A stretch of 64,000 nt of DNA from Baylisascaris procyonis. Taxonomy: Eukaryota; Nematoda; Chromadorea; Rhabditida; Ascarididae. Numbering within the stretch: position 1 is the first letter of the stretch; every line of letters begins with the position of its first letter. The stretch covers positions 3,644,501 to 3,708,500 of the forward strand of contig JAZARR010000197.1 of NCBI GenBank assembly GCA_037389465.1, written 5' to 3'. A program made the position numbers and the translations under genes. Below are positions 36,976 through 50,545 of this stretch, piece after piece. The notes under the pieces are model-generated. The model was not told where the DNA came from and ran no database searches. It saw nothing but the letters and a program-made list of their open reading frames with translations.

Positions 36976-38666
36976 TAAACCATTGAGATGAAGAATTATT
37001 CCATTATAAAATTTTTTAAAAATATATTCAAATATTTTTGCAAATCTATTTAGTTAGATTTATAGTTTTTATTTTTATTTTTAGTTTTTTTTTTTGCTTT
37101 ATTGGATAGAGACTTTCTAAACAGATATTTTATATAAGTTATTTTCTAAGAAATACGGTACTATACAGTGGAAAACCTAGGGTTGAAAAATTAGGTCAGG
37201 TGAGGAGAAAAATAAGCATAATTGTGCTCTCTAATAAAATAAAAGGTGCATTTTCAGAAATCACCCAGACTTTAGTGCCTAGTAACTAGGTTACCCTGAC
37301 AACAATACCTATATCAATCGTTAGAAAACTCTAGCAATTATGGTATCTTACGGTCAATCATGAGAGAATTTCGTCGTTTTGGTTGAAAATTTGAACGAAA
37401 AAGTTTACGATGATTTCAGAGATTTCAGTTCGTTAGGAAGATATTTTCTTTTTTTTTTTTTTTTTAATTGCTTCGATTGAAAATTTTATGCAGAATTTAT
37501 GCAAAATCTTTTCTGCATTTTAAAGTGAATTACATCTAGTTGCTCATAAATCGTTTGCAACGAATTCGATATTCAATCAAATATTCAACAAATACCTCTA
37601 GATTATCTGGTTTTAAACCTATCAAACCAACAACGGAAATATTCCCAAATTGCAAATCTATGTAAGTAATTTGGAAGTATAATTTAAACTTCAGAGTTTC
37701 GTTTTTTTTTCAATGGAAAATAATATTTAATTATTTAATGAAGCTAAAATATATGTGTCGCAGAACTAAGGAACTAATTTCTTCATTTACAGTTATGAAG
37801 TACAATAATTGCCAAGGATCAATCATCAATAAAATTATTCTCTAGCCGTTGGTACCCAACAATCGGAATCTATATGGGAAATGATGCTGTTATGATCGAT
37901 AATGGTAGAGAGGTAGTAGGCATGTTTAACGCTAACATTTCAAATAATCCCTTGAATCGGTGTAATTATTTCTTTCTGCAGTAGAAGGTATTAAAAAAAT
38001 CACCCATTTTTAATAATTAGATGGTCAATCCTTCATAAAACAATAGTGACCATAACAGCGTAGAGTAGTGGTCAACATAGAGTGACCAATTGAAAGCATT
38101 TTGCAGCAAACAAAAAAAAATTAACGTAGAGGATCTCACATTCCATTTAGTGAGATATAGCTTTCATAAATCCAGCAACAGTATGCATGTTCACTAGGAT
38201 CTTATCACCCCCCCCCCCCTCTTTCTTTTGCAGTCATAACCACAGTGGGGAAAATGGAATCCTGTGCGAGTAACGGGTCCGGGATATGTATAGTCACTAA
38301 CGTTTCCGGTATAAATAAACTCAAAGTCATGGATTACTGATCTAAATCCCTATCTCAAATATCCATATTCATTGCATTAATAAGCTATTCTCATTCGTTA
38401 TTTAGGATTAGAAGGGCAATATCCACATTTATTTGATCATTGAAAATATTTTAAATATGTTTAGCGCTTCAAAATAAATTCTTCAAACAAAATTGTAGAA
38501 TAAAATAGAAATGAAGTTCTTAGAGAATTTCAAAAATCAATTTTGATGGAATATTTTTCAATCATACCATGATTATTGGTAAGAGCAAATTTGTTAGAAA
38601 GATGCTTATCTATAGCTGTGGCTCCCATGCAGAGCATCTCCTACAACGCACACCGTTGACTTAAGC

Positions 38667-38889
38667 TCACTCAAATCTTTTGCCCATCGTCGACATATCC
38701 TTCTTTATCTTATCACTGATATAGAATGCAGCCAGATCCGTCAATACCCACGGGTACCATCGAATGATATGGCTCTTCGTTCTTGGCTTTGGTAATAAAA
38801 GAAATAGGAGCCTTCTCTTCCGTCATCATATCCACTATGCTTGCCGGAGGCTTTACAGCAACGGAAATATCCAATGTGATGGCTTGCAT
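38667..38889 (-). pseudogene. Coding-like remnant with an apparent frameshift, family unknown
   Basis: A 58-codon minus-strand frame (38889-38713) begins MQAITLDISVAVKPPASIVD, continues EEKAPISFITKAKNEEPYHS and MVPVGIDGSG, then meets a stop. An overlapping frame continues with DLAAFYISDKIKKDMSTMGK to a stop at 38667. Both halves have balanced composition unlike the surrounding AT-rich spacer, which suggests one gene broken by a frameshift, or two splice-joined pieces. I do not recognise the protein. The 27-bp repeats at 38905-38996 sit directly upstream. Confidence 0.35.
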
Positions 38890-38904
38890 CCGGTGATTTA
38901 TAAA

Positions 38905-38996
38905 TGAAATCCAGGGATATTAAGAAGGGATAAATCCACGAATATTAAAAAGGGATAAATCCACGGATATTAAAAAGGGATAAATCCAAGGATATT
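38905..38996. repeat. 27-bp tandem repeat (AAGGGATAAATCCACGGATA)
   Basis: Three copies of ATTAAAAAGGGATAAATCCA followed by CGAATAT, CGGATAT or AGGATAT. The array abuts the broken coding-like stretch to its left. Confidence 0.85.
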
Positions 38997-41900
38997 ACGT
39001 TAGCAGTAGGTGCACATATCTGTTGAGTCTATAGAGACCGTTATTTGTTCTGTTGTGTCTCATATAGTTTCATAAATCGGAGTCGATATTCTTCTCAACG
39101 ATAGCTTTCATTGTTTATATCAGCTAAAAAATTACGAAATTATTTTTTAAATTTCTTTTTTTTCTATTGGTTTAAACCAATGATGGTTTAAACCAAGCAT
39201 TTTATGAGTAAGGTTTAAAATTTACCGATTATTGAACAATAAGATTTCGCTTTATAAAATAGACTATATAGTTGAATCGGTGTTTGAATTGTGCGAATGG
39301 TGAAACAGCTGTGCCGAGGTTTGCGATAGAGCTCTCTTGGTTGCACTATTGATTCAATGTGAGGGGCACTAATTTTTTTGCATTCCTCTGAGCATAAGGG
39401 CCGTTCGACACTTCCTCAATCACACAGCTATATACATACAGCTACTATCACTGATTGTGCAGTCGGCTTCCTATATTCCCCATTATTTTTAATGATATTT
39501 CAATAATATCGAATAATTTAGGAGAAAGTAAAGCAGATATTTTGAAAAAAAATGGAATAATTTTTTAAATTTCGCTAAGAAAAATTAGATAAAAATTTTC
39601 ATTTGTCACTAGGTACGATTATTATAATAATCTGAGGTTAGACTCATATGGGGTATATCTTGAATATCATCTATTTATATTATAATTAACGAATAGATAC
39701 ATCTTATATAAGGTATATTATAGTTTTCTTATTATTTATTTATTGTTGATTTTTACTAGAAAGATGCATTAAATCAAAAGATTACTTGACGGCTATAGGA
39801 AAACGGAAATGAAAAAAAAGGAAAGGAAAAAAAAGAAGAAAAAAAGAAAGAAATAGAAGGATAAAAATGAAGGTAAAAATATGACACGGAGGTTTTTTTT
39901 CTTAAAATTTGAATATTTTCACTAATTTTTCTGTTTTATTAATTAAGCCATTCGACTTCCATTATTATAATACGATCACTGTCGTTATATTAGACAGTTT
40001 AGTGATGATTTACCTGTTGCTTATTTGCCATATTTTCCACTTCCCTAAATATTTATGCATTCATTGTAATATTTTTCAATGCGGCGCATCTGTCTTGATT
40101 CGGCGCATCTGTCAAGACAGATTCGACGTTCCCGCCAAAATGTTTACTATCCTTGTGATAGCAGTAATCATTCTCTTATCATTTCTCTCTTTCTTACTAT
40201 TTTTCATGTTCTTTTTCATCGTCGGCTTTATTGATTTTTATTTTTGATTGATTTGCAAGCAATAATGCTCTTTTTTTTTTTTAATATTGAGGACGCCGAG
40301 AAAATTCTGCCGAATGTTTTATATATATTGAGCAGTTTTATCAGGTGATTTATATATATTGAGCCGTTTTATCGTCTTATTTTATCGAATGCATAAGTGG
40401 TAAAAATATAGGTTATTGTCTATGAAAAAACTTACCCATAGAATGGGTAAGAAATTCCTTGGGTATAAATAGATGGTAAATATCGGCTATGAAACCATTA
40501 CAGGTGGTGTGATATTTCATTTGGGGTACGTCGTTTGTGTACGCATACGATAGATAGGTGGGTGGGTGTAACACTCGAACACTCAGCTAGTGTGTTTGCG
40601 AATGTAAGCATTTGCATTCATAGCTATCCTTTTCCTTTTCGTTGCTATTTTCACTTATATCTCATCGTTTTATTTTTTGCAAATTTACTAACGTTAATTT
40701 CAAACAAATATACACTTTTATATAAAATATTATTGTATTTTTAAAAACTTAAAAACTTATGCATTATACTTAGTAAAATTACAACTCTACAAAGGTAAAA
40801 CCTTTAATGAATGAGATAGAAACTTTGATTAAACATTAAGTGATATATCGTATTCATTCAATAATTTGCTACTATATATACTATTTCAACAGTTTTTTTT
40901 TTAAATTTATATTTCAAAAATTATTTAAAAATTCGGTGCGATCTTATTATTGAGCTTTATAATGTTCTTTCGAAAATAAGGATAGAGTAAAGCAAAATAT
41001 ATTCCATTGCTATTCATATTTTCCCTTTCGAAGTTAAGATATTCGTTGATGACTTTATATATCTTATATATGCATCTCATTGCTAACTTTTCTGAAATTT
41101 TATCTTTCAATAATTTTATCGTTTTGAGCAAATTTTTTTTCCCAGATCTTCAATTCTGCCCCCCCCCCCCCCAATCTCCGGCTTCCTTTTTGCAGCGACC
41201 TGAAATCTGTGGTTGACCCCACCCTCCTCCCCCCCCCCCCCCCCACTCTAATTGATGAGGGAATGGAACTGTCATATATGGTACGACTAAACAGTAAAGC
41301 TAACTAAATAATAAACGATATGAATAAAATAAAAATTTAAAAAAAAAGTATTTCTGAACGAATATTATAAAATAAAATATTTAAATATTTCTAGTATGAA
41401 TGAAATAAAAATATTTCTGAACGAATATTTTTGAGAAAGTATTAGAGCTAGGAAAAGCAATGAATAAATACCCATATAAAATATTGCTGTATTATGCATA
41501 TTATAAGGGGTTTATCTATACACTTAATACGGTTGTATAATGATAAGCAAATAGAATCTTTTCATTTATTCAATTGATTTATTCAATTCATAAAGAATCG
41601 ATTTTGAAATAAAATAATTATAAAATGATTTACTATTAGCCAATAAATATGTTATTATTACTATTTAGTAAGAACTGGAAATGAAATAGTACGAAATAAA
41701 TCGATAATGATACAGATATAAGAATAGATGAAAAGGAATATCAATGAAACAATAAATGAAATGAAAAAAAAAATCGAAGAAATTAGGCAATTTCAAAAAT
41801 AGAATAAAATAGGGTGGATAGAACAAAATTTTTAAAATTTTTTTTTTTGCTTTGATCTTTGATCTTCTTAATGGAAGTTATAGACGTGCTTCATCAAAAC

Positions 41901-42437
41901 GAATCCATAATTACTGGCTAGCAATATGACGTAAGGTTTTTAAGAGGTAATTACAAGTTTATTAAAAGTTGTAATAAGTAAATAAGCCTAAATAAAGATC
42001 TAAGTAATAAATAAAAAAAAAATAACTAAGCCTTAGATTGTAAAGATTTACGGGCAAATCCGATATACTATTGAAAATATAGCTGATTATAGACGTTCAT
42101 AAAATCGTCGCAATAACAATCCAAAAAAAAAAGCTTATTTACCTGAGTTCTTACCTATGAGTGTAATTTTTATTAGGCGGCAGTTTTTTTAAAATAATTT
42201 TTTAATTATTAATTTTTTTTTAATAATTAATTTTTAATAATTTTTCATTTATGCGATTATCATCAACTGAATCCGTCAAGAAATAGCATAACTTTTTGAC
42301 AGCATTATCCTGACATTGATAATTGGCAGTATATCGGTTGGGAAAGGTGATGGATGAGAGATTTGCATATATGCAAATATCGAGTGTATAGGCACTTGTT
42401 TCCCTTGGCCGGTCGCATCGTTTCGATATTCGTAGCG

Positions 42438-42491
42438 TCTCCTCTCTCTCCCTCCCTCTCTCTCCCTCTCTCTCCCTCCCTCTCTCCCTCT
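42438..42491. repeat. CT-rich microsatellite
   Basis: Tract of CTCTCTCCCTC units. It accounts for the arginine/glutamate-rich minus-strand frames seen here (RERGRER pattern), which are not genes. Confidence 0.9.
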
Positions 42492-42812
42492 TATCCCCTT
42501 CAATTATTTCCTCGTACATAGATTCGTGCTTGATATTGTATATTATTTGAATATTACTGTAGATGATTTTATATATTTATGCACATTAAAGCTATACCAA
42601 AAAAATTTTTTTTTGAAAAAAAAATTCAACTTTGCATTCAATTTAAACACTCTGTCTTATTTAAAATTTCTTGCCTCTCTCTTATATGCAAATTTTTTTG
42701 ATCGTCTTTAATGAGCAAACGTTTCGATGTAGGTACGGAGTTTTCATTTCTTCGTATTATATTATTATATCTGTATTTGGCATTCGATAATTCAGATATT
42801 TTATTTATTTAA

Positions 42813-42906
42813 TTATTATTTTATTTTATTTTATTTTATTTTATTTTATTTATTTATTTAATTATTATTTAATTTAATTAAATTAATTTATTTATTTAAT
42901 TATTTA
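42813..42906. repeat. TTTTA/TTTA microsatellite
   Basis: ATTTT pentamers followed by ATTT and AATT units. Simple sequence only. Confidence 0.9.
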
Positions 42907-44176
42907 TTTGTTTGATATAATGAATGTGCTTATCATATGCCTATGATTTGAAAATTGCTTACAATAGTCATTTGATAGATCAGTTTGCTCAATTTTTTTG
43001 TTTTCCTGAAAGTATCCCTCAAATCTAGACCGTTAAACTAATGCGGTATTGATTAGAATACTAATACCTATATTCGTTGTTAAATATTTCAATATTTGCA
43101 TATATATATATCTATAAAGAATGAGGTTAGGCGTCTCATTGATGAAAACAATCGATTCGTTGTTGGCGTTGTTTGCAAATGAAGATTTTTCTGTGCTATT
43201 TGAATTATTTCCGCCGGAAATGAAAGCATTTCTTCGATGTTATGACGTTGTGTTTTCTTTATTGATTCCCTTTCACTTCATATATAACGCATCGTCAATT
43301 TAGCTATCACCCCTTCATTAGTAATATTTTCTCTCTTTTTTATATATTTTCTCTTTTCTTTTTTTTTTTTAATTTATATAAATACTCTTATTTGTTTGGT
43401 AACTGATGATTTCCTTATTTATTAAATTCTGGAAGCGATTCTGCATTCTTTTTTCTCATTTCCGGTGTCAGATATGTCTGAGAAGATTGTCTGAGAAGAT
43501 TGCCTGAAAGACTGTCTGAGAGAATTAATTATTTGAATAGGTCACAATGAAAAAAAAATTCGATATATAAATTTTAATATCATCGCTATTTTTATATATT
43601 TTTTTCAGTAATTTATTTTAAATAGTCTATCGAAGTAATCGTTATAAGCAAGTGTTTTGAGGTAGGAAAATTGTGGTAATAAAAATTGACAAGGTTTTTT
43701 TTTTTTTGAGGAAATAAAATAGCGAAGAGGCGAATATATGCCTAGGGTAGGGGGATTGCCAAGAAATGATCCAACGATGAAAATAAAAAGAAGGCGGGGG
43801 ATTGTTCTCGTAGATAGGATTATCTTTTCTACCTGTTGAGTAAAGACGTCCATCCGTAACCAACTATTGCAAAGTACTGCAACTATAGATGCTTAGGAGG
43901 CTGGAAAATTGAAGAATTTTCTTTATAAGGCGCGAAATGCTTTACCTTTTTTGAACCAATACTGGGCTCTGGTGTATATGGTATATGGTTGTTTGGGAAT
44001 TTAATTCGATTTATTTCAGTAAATGCTATGGGAATTGATGATTGAAAGTTTCTCAATGATCGTAGATAGAACGCTGAAAATTTTTCTGAATCAACCTAAA
44101 TTATTCTCTTTGCGAATTATAAATATATTAATTTTTATTTGTAATTAATTTTTTTTTTCAGTACCATTTTAAAGGA

Positions 44177-47100
44177 ATGGAATATTCAGAATTACTACCT
44201 TATATACCTCTCTCGATAGTATTGATTATTCCGGCACTATTTGGCATTTATCAATTGCTATTCACTTCACTTCGTAGTCCAATTCACTTTCAACAGGTAA
44301 ACATTAAATATTCTTATTAGTATTATAAGAGTACAAGAATATTTTTATCTCAAAGAATTTTAATCTCTTTTAAATTTTATATGCAAAAATATTTTAGAGG
44401 TATTTGCCTATACAAGGTGAAGAAGCCTCATAATATAGTTGAATTTTCCAGATAAAATAATATTAATCTAGATCTGGTTTTATTCGTAATGTTGTTCTAA
44501 TCCAAGGTGTATGGTGAAAACCAAAGAAGGCGATATGAGTATACAATATTAGTGCATTATTTCTAATATTCTCATTAAAAGTGACCTATATTTTATTTCT
44601 TTAAAGTGTAAGTTTATACATTAATGCTATTTGACAGACGGCTGTCGATAGTATCACTTCATAAAAGTGTATCAAGATCATCCTCTAAGAGTTAGCGATC
44701 ATTTAAAGTGCAGTGGATGTATGGATCGTAATAAAAGCATATTGTAGGGCATACATGATACGACATCATGGCGTAGTGCATTGAGTGGCGCTTTGATTGC
44801 GGTATCGCCGTTTGTTTGCGCTTTGCCACTATCGTCTGGTGAGTTTATTTGTTATGATTGAATTTCAATTCTTTTTAATTTCAACTTTTGTTGTCAAAAG
44901 GTTTTTGGATGGTATTTATCGTTCGGTCAGCTAATTTTGCTTTTAAACGTTGACCTAACTTTTGTGTTTGAATGATGGATCGTAGACGGTTGCTAATAGT
45001 GGACGAACTAATGAATATCCTAGACGGTTTATTTAGGTTTTCTAATGCTTCATTATAAAATTAAACCTGCCGATGCCAAATCTGACCTCGTTGCATTGGT
45101 CCCAAATAGCATTTTTAAAGGTAAATTAAAGGTAAATATATTCGATTGGGGTATATTTCAGCCGTAGATAACATGAGAATCAAAGAACGCACAAGCACTG
45201 AAAAAAAATAGGCTGCCAAAACATTAAAGAACAAGATCAAAATAGATGCATTATCACGGTCATCGCCTCATGTTACTCTGAGGAGCGTTTCTGCCTCTTA
45301 TTCATCCCTCATCAAGCCACAGAAGTAGTCATCCATCATTGACTGTTCTGTTCGTCGCCGATATCTGTATCGTCGACGTCTCTGTTTCACTTACTTTTCT
45401 ACTGGTCTTTGATGCCTGTATTCCATTTCTAGAATATTCTAATGAAAGCGGTTACATTATTCTTTTTGCTGATATTATTTAGGTTTCATTTAAAGAATCC
45501 AAGTAGTAATGGGAATCGAGCTCCTTGTAGATGTGGATCAGCTCCCTTGACACTCTGCCATTTCTATAAGTTCTGAGGTTTTTCTCAGTGTGATGATCTA
45601 ATCTCGGAGTCAATAAAGATGAACTTATAGTTTCGCCAATAAACATGGGAAAGTGCTTCATATTTTCTGTAGTTCTACTCCATTACGTTCAAGTCTCATC
45701 ATAAGCTGCTTAATTGAACCTAAATTCATGTGCATCGGTGATAAAGGATCCTTTTCACTAATATTAGAGAGTTATACCAAATGTTTTTAAAAATCAGTTT
45801 GTAAATTTATTCCACTTGTCCACTTTATTCGATTTCAATGCTTCTGAGTATCCCTTCGATCTCACAGACTTAGAGATTAAGGGGATTTTATGTTTTCGCT
45901 TTGTTATCTTATCATTGATAGCAAAGTTTTTGAGATCAACGCACATATCTTATTTATTTTTTATGCTTTTTATTTTTTATATTTTTTTATTTGTAATAAT
46001 AATTGAAGAATTTGTTAGTATTCTTTCGAATACAAAAAAATGGGTTATAAGAAATGGATGATTGTTGATTGGCGTTATATGAAAGCAAAATTTTCAAACT
46101 TTTGTATGAATAAATGCCATTCAACAGTACATAATTTGATTGTGTTGCAACTTAAGTTTTAATAAATTCTATTCGTTCAAGCATAATACCTGAAATTGTG
46201 CTTCCAATTTTAGGGATCCTAAATCGTCTTATTACTAATCTTCAGTTGGCTTCATTTAACCATACCCTTCCATTAGGGATCTGCAATACCCATACCCGCG
46301 TTAAGGGCAAATAATTTATGCTAATCGCAATGGGCAATTCAAAAAAAGCATTATACGTAGGCGCACATTTAGCTGCTGCATATATTTCATTTCCCAGCTG
46401 TTTCATCTCAATGCATATATCACAAACGTAATACAAACTGCCTAGAGGTATCTCGCAGCGTTCAGTAGCCGTTTTATCTGAAAATAATAGCCCGAAATTT
46501 GCATATTATAGCTACCATGTTGAATGGGTATATCCAATCTATCGACATCCATATGCAAATCTATAAAAATCATTCATTAACACTAAAAATTTTAGTAATG
46601 GACAAAATTTGATAGCAGATCTGAGTTCAACATGCTAATATAGTATTGAAGGAATTAAATCATCAAGCCATTTATATATGAAGTCACGAAGCTTCATTAT
46701 CATTCACGAAACTAATTTGTTAACATTTTTTTCTATTTCTTTATTATTTATGTTTGCTTTTTTTTGAATTTTTCCTGAAAAGTTTGTAAAGTTTTTTCTG
46801 AAATGATATTGAATCGCGAATACTCGGAAAAAAGATTTTCTTTAAATTCATCGAATATGGAGGGGGACTCTTTAATAAGGACGATTTTAGGAGTTCTTAA
46901 TTTTTAAATTAAAAAATCTTTTGAAAGAAAATAAACAAATTAAAATAATTATTTACGATGAACAGGAACTATAAGAGTAAGTTTGAAGGGAAATTGATAT
47001 TATTTATAGCTGCTTCGTTGTTTCTCTACCCGATTGGCTATGTTATAGCTGCAATATTTTCTGCATTTATTTTCTCACCCACACTTCATTACATTCCCTC

Positions 47101-50100
47101 ACCAAGTATTTGTCAATATTTATTCCTCAGGTTTCATCTAAATATTTGTAAGTTGAATTATTTATTTATTTCATTTATTTATTTCAATAAACATTAGCAT
47201 TCATTACGTTGAATTATATTATTTTCAGTAATCTATTTCAGTATATACGCAGGATTTTAGAAGGAAACCTAGAAGGATGTTGGAAGTCGGGAAAAAAAGA
47301 GCCATTTGCAATCCTCTTGAATCTTTAACGCCTAAGTTTTTAAGGAAATTTTAGAAATATTCGCCAGAAAGTTTTTTTTCTGAGAGAGGAAGATTAAAGT
47401 AAGGTGGATATAGGTCCACTCCTCTTTATTTATATATGTGAATATTATTAAAGCAGGCTTCTTTTTATTTTTAATATAATCATTGAAAATGTGATCATAA
47501 CCATTATAAAAGTCCCGATGAATATTTAAAAAATTGCGTCGACAGGGTAAGAATATTGGAGTTTTCGGGTATTTTTTCGGGTAAAATATGAAATATGATT
47601 TAAATTTTCCATTATTTTTCTATCAATCTTATTTCTGCAGTGTCTGATAATAAGCTTGATTTGCTAATTTTTTCATTTTAGAAGAAAATAAGTTGAATTG
47701 AATATAACTGATATGATATTTTTCTCTTAATCAATTATAATACTTGTTGATCACAAAGTTTTGAAAAAATTTAAATTTATTTTCCACTTTTTCTTCTGTA
47801 AATTTTTTAAATTATAATCTATAGAGTATATGCTTATGACATAATTAAATATTGATCGATGACAGTAATTAATTATTGATTGATTACAGTACGATTAGGT
47901 GTCGTCTTGATCCATATTTTATTGATTAGTTCATTATCGATTGTGCTACTCGTTTATTCGACATCATTTATTGCACAAATTTCTAAGCTATCACCTTTTA
48001 TTATTTGCCCATTGATCACTTATTTTGGTATTTTCTCATTGATTTATGGTGGACAGACAACTATAGCGGCACCAACATTTTTCATTCCATTTATTGTAAG
48101 TTTTAATTATATTTATTATTTTTTTTATTTTTGTGACACTTATCTTCTAGGTTTTTTATAATATTCGATCATATTTTTCGATATCTTTTGGGGATTAATC
48201 GATTGAAATACTTCTAAAAATAATCTAAAAAAAAATTACTGAATTAAATTTGTTACAGTCGATTTAAAAAGTTTTCATTTATTTCTTTCTTCGTTAATTA
48301 ATATTCCGATTAGTCGTTATCACTATTATCATATCTTTTATCAGTTGTTGCTAAATCGAAATTGCACTCATATCGTTTTTTAAAACAAACTATGCGCATA
48401 CTTTCTATTTTTTTAGAATATTTTTTTATTCAGTTCAACATAATAGTGATCACATAGCTTCAATAGTGCTTTATTGCTCTACGATCATAATTTGTAGAGA
48501 CGTTTTGATACAGTGGGATGGTAAAAGAATGAAGGGTGGACATTATGTCCAATTTTGTCCACAAGTGGACAAAAGTGGACATTATACGCCTGGGCAGCTG
48601 AATTAATCCTTTATCCAGGATTTCTAACTGTTAATTTTTTGTGTTTTTGAAAAGTTTTTGAGAAGGAAATTTTCTTTCAAATGTTCCTCAGTGAGCATAA
48701 TCGCTTCATTAACATTCAGTCATTTCCGATCGTTTTTATTGAAAATATTACCGAATAAACGTGTTGAGCGAAAAGGAAAAAAGTAACGAATAATGTTTAA
48801 GTTGATTTAAGTTGTATTTAAGTTTCATTTAAGTTGAATTTTTCGATGCTCTTTTATTATAGATGATATTTGCTGGAGTTGGAGTACTTGCCTATAAAGG
48901 AGTGGATGAATTATGGAAAACATTTGAGGATATGAATATTATGGAGAGTGTTTCATCGATGCATATTTGGATTGCATTCTCGTTAGGAATACTAAATGGA
49001 TTGCATTTCATAATTGCTAGTCCTTTGCTTTATCAGGTATTTCTTCATTTCTATTATTACTTAATGCTTTCAATTTGGGATGATTTAAGCGTTACAAAAA
49101 GGAATCATGGTCGTTTACTTCAATGCAGATAAATCCAGATAGAAATACTATAGAAGGGTATAATTTTGGTATAAAGGGAGGTATAAATGGTATAAAGGGG
49201 GGTGTACGTGGTTAGGGGGGAATATGAATGGTATAAAGGAGGGTTTAGATGATACAAAGAAGCGTATAAATAGTATAAATGGGGTATAAATGGTATAAGG
49301 GGGGAATGTAAATGGTATAAATCTAAATATAACTAATTTTGAAAACACTCATATAATGAATCGCTAAAAATTCTTTATAAAGGATAGAGATATAAATAAA
49401 CTGGCAAGTTTTTTTATTTCAAGCATTGCCAAATATTTTATATACTTTGTTGAATGGACTGGAAGAAACTGTTTTTTTTTTTTTTTTTTTTTGTTAATGG
49501 ATGCCGAACGAAATTTTGGGTCCATAAATTAAGGTTAAAAATAGAGTGAGATTTATGATTGCGCTACAAAGATTCTTCTTTTTTTTTTCGCACATTTGAG
49601 ATGAATCTTTTGATAGTTATTCAGCTTTTATTGACAGCCGAAAATTCCAGCTGGTTCAAATGCTTCATACTAAGGCTTCAAATAATTTTGCGCCACTCAA
49701 AATGTACTCTTTATTCTTTTATTGAGAATTTAACTCGTCAATTAATAGAAGTGAATCACATTAGCCATCAAAACTCTAGTGGATCACACTGGCCATTGGC
49801 TATCAAGCAATGACCATAAAATTCCTTTAGCGCAGATGGAGCTTAGACTTGTAACTAGAATGTTCACTTGCGTCGATCCACTGACTACAGAGTTTACGAT
49901 CACCATAGGGTATCCATTTTCCTTCACATTTTATATTTTTTTCCAGAAAGGGATTGATTTTTTTCTATATGGGAAGTAAGTTGACGGTAGACTTGGCGCA
50001 TAGACTTTTGTCTTGCAATGAGATCATCTGGAAGGCGTTTTTCTAGTTTCTTTGACTGATTGACGATAGACAATGAGTATTGATGAATAATTTAATGCTC

Positions 50101-50466
50101 AGCTAGCGCCCATATCTTTTTTCGTCGACATGCACCTCAAGTAGTCCTTATGGCTCACTTTCAGAAGACCCATCTGGGCTTTCTTACTATTCTGGTCTCA
50201 ATTTTGAATCCAAATGCTGCAATAGATTTGTCACTCTTCCACTGGTAGAGGTGAAATTCTCGAAAAAATTACGATAACTCAAATTAAAAAAAAATGGTGT
50301 TTAGTGTGCAAAAGAGTTGGGAAATCAATACGAACAAAGATGCGATAAGAAAGGGCGGAAATGCTTCTGCAACGCAATGTCAGATAGCCTCAGCTGAATC
50401 TGTAGACATCCAGGGAGATAAAAGTATTGTGAAAAGGGAATTTCGATATGCAAATGCCTAACATTT

Positions 50467-50545
<79 letters not shown>

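Larger units (their letters stand above)
33005..44161. other. Intergenic region between MED26 and the SLC5 gene
   Basis: About 11 kb with no intact gene that I can support. It holds reverse-transcriptase relics (36.4-37.0 kb), a broken coding-like stretch (38.7-38.9 kb), short tandem repeats at 33692-33781, 35177-35248, 38905-38996 and 42813-42906, a CT-rich microsatellite at 42438-42491, and G or C runs near 34102, 35381, 36368, 38210, 41160 and 41231. No clear AATAAA was found close behind the MED26 stop codon. Confidence 0.55.

Noticed and set aside
40138..40245. Hydrophobic 35-residue frame MFTILVIAVIILL...
   Set aside because: T-rich spacer easily yields hydrophobic frames; there is no donor linking it to the SLC5 gene, whose first exon already gives TM1.
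42220..42519. Arg/Glu-rich minus-strand ORFs
   Set aside because: Generated by a CT-rich microsatellite.
45816..46061. Hydrophobic 81-codon frame in the SLC5 intron
   Set aside because: The flanking SLC5 exons (44838 to 47010) join in phase without it and no SLC5 motif is present.
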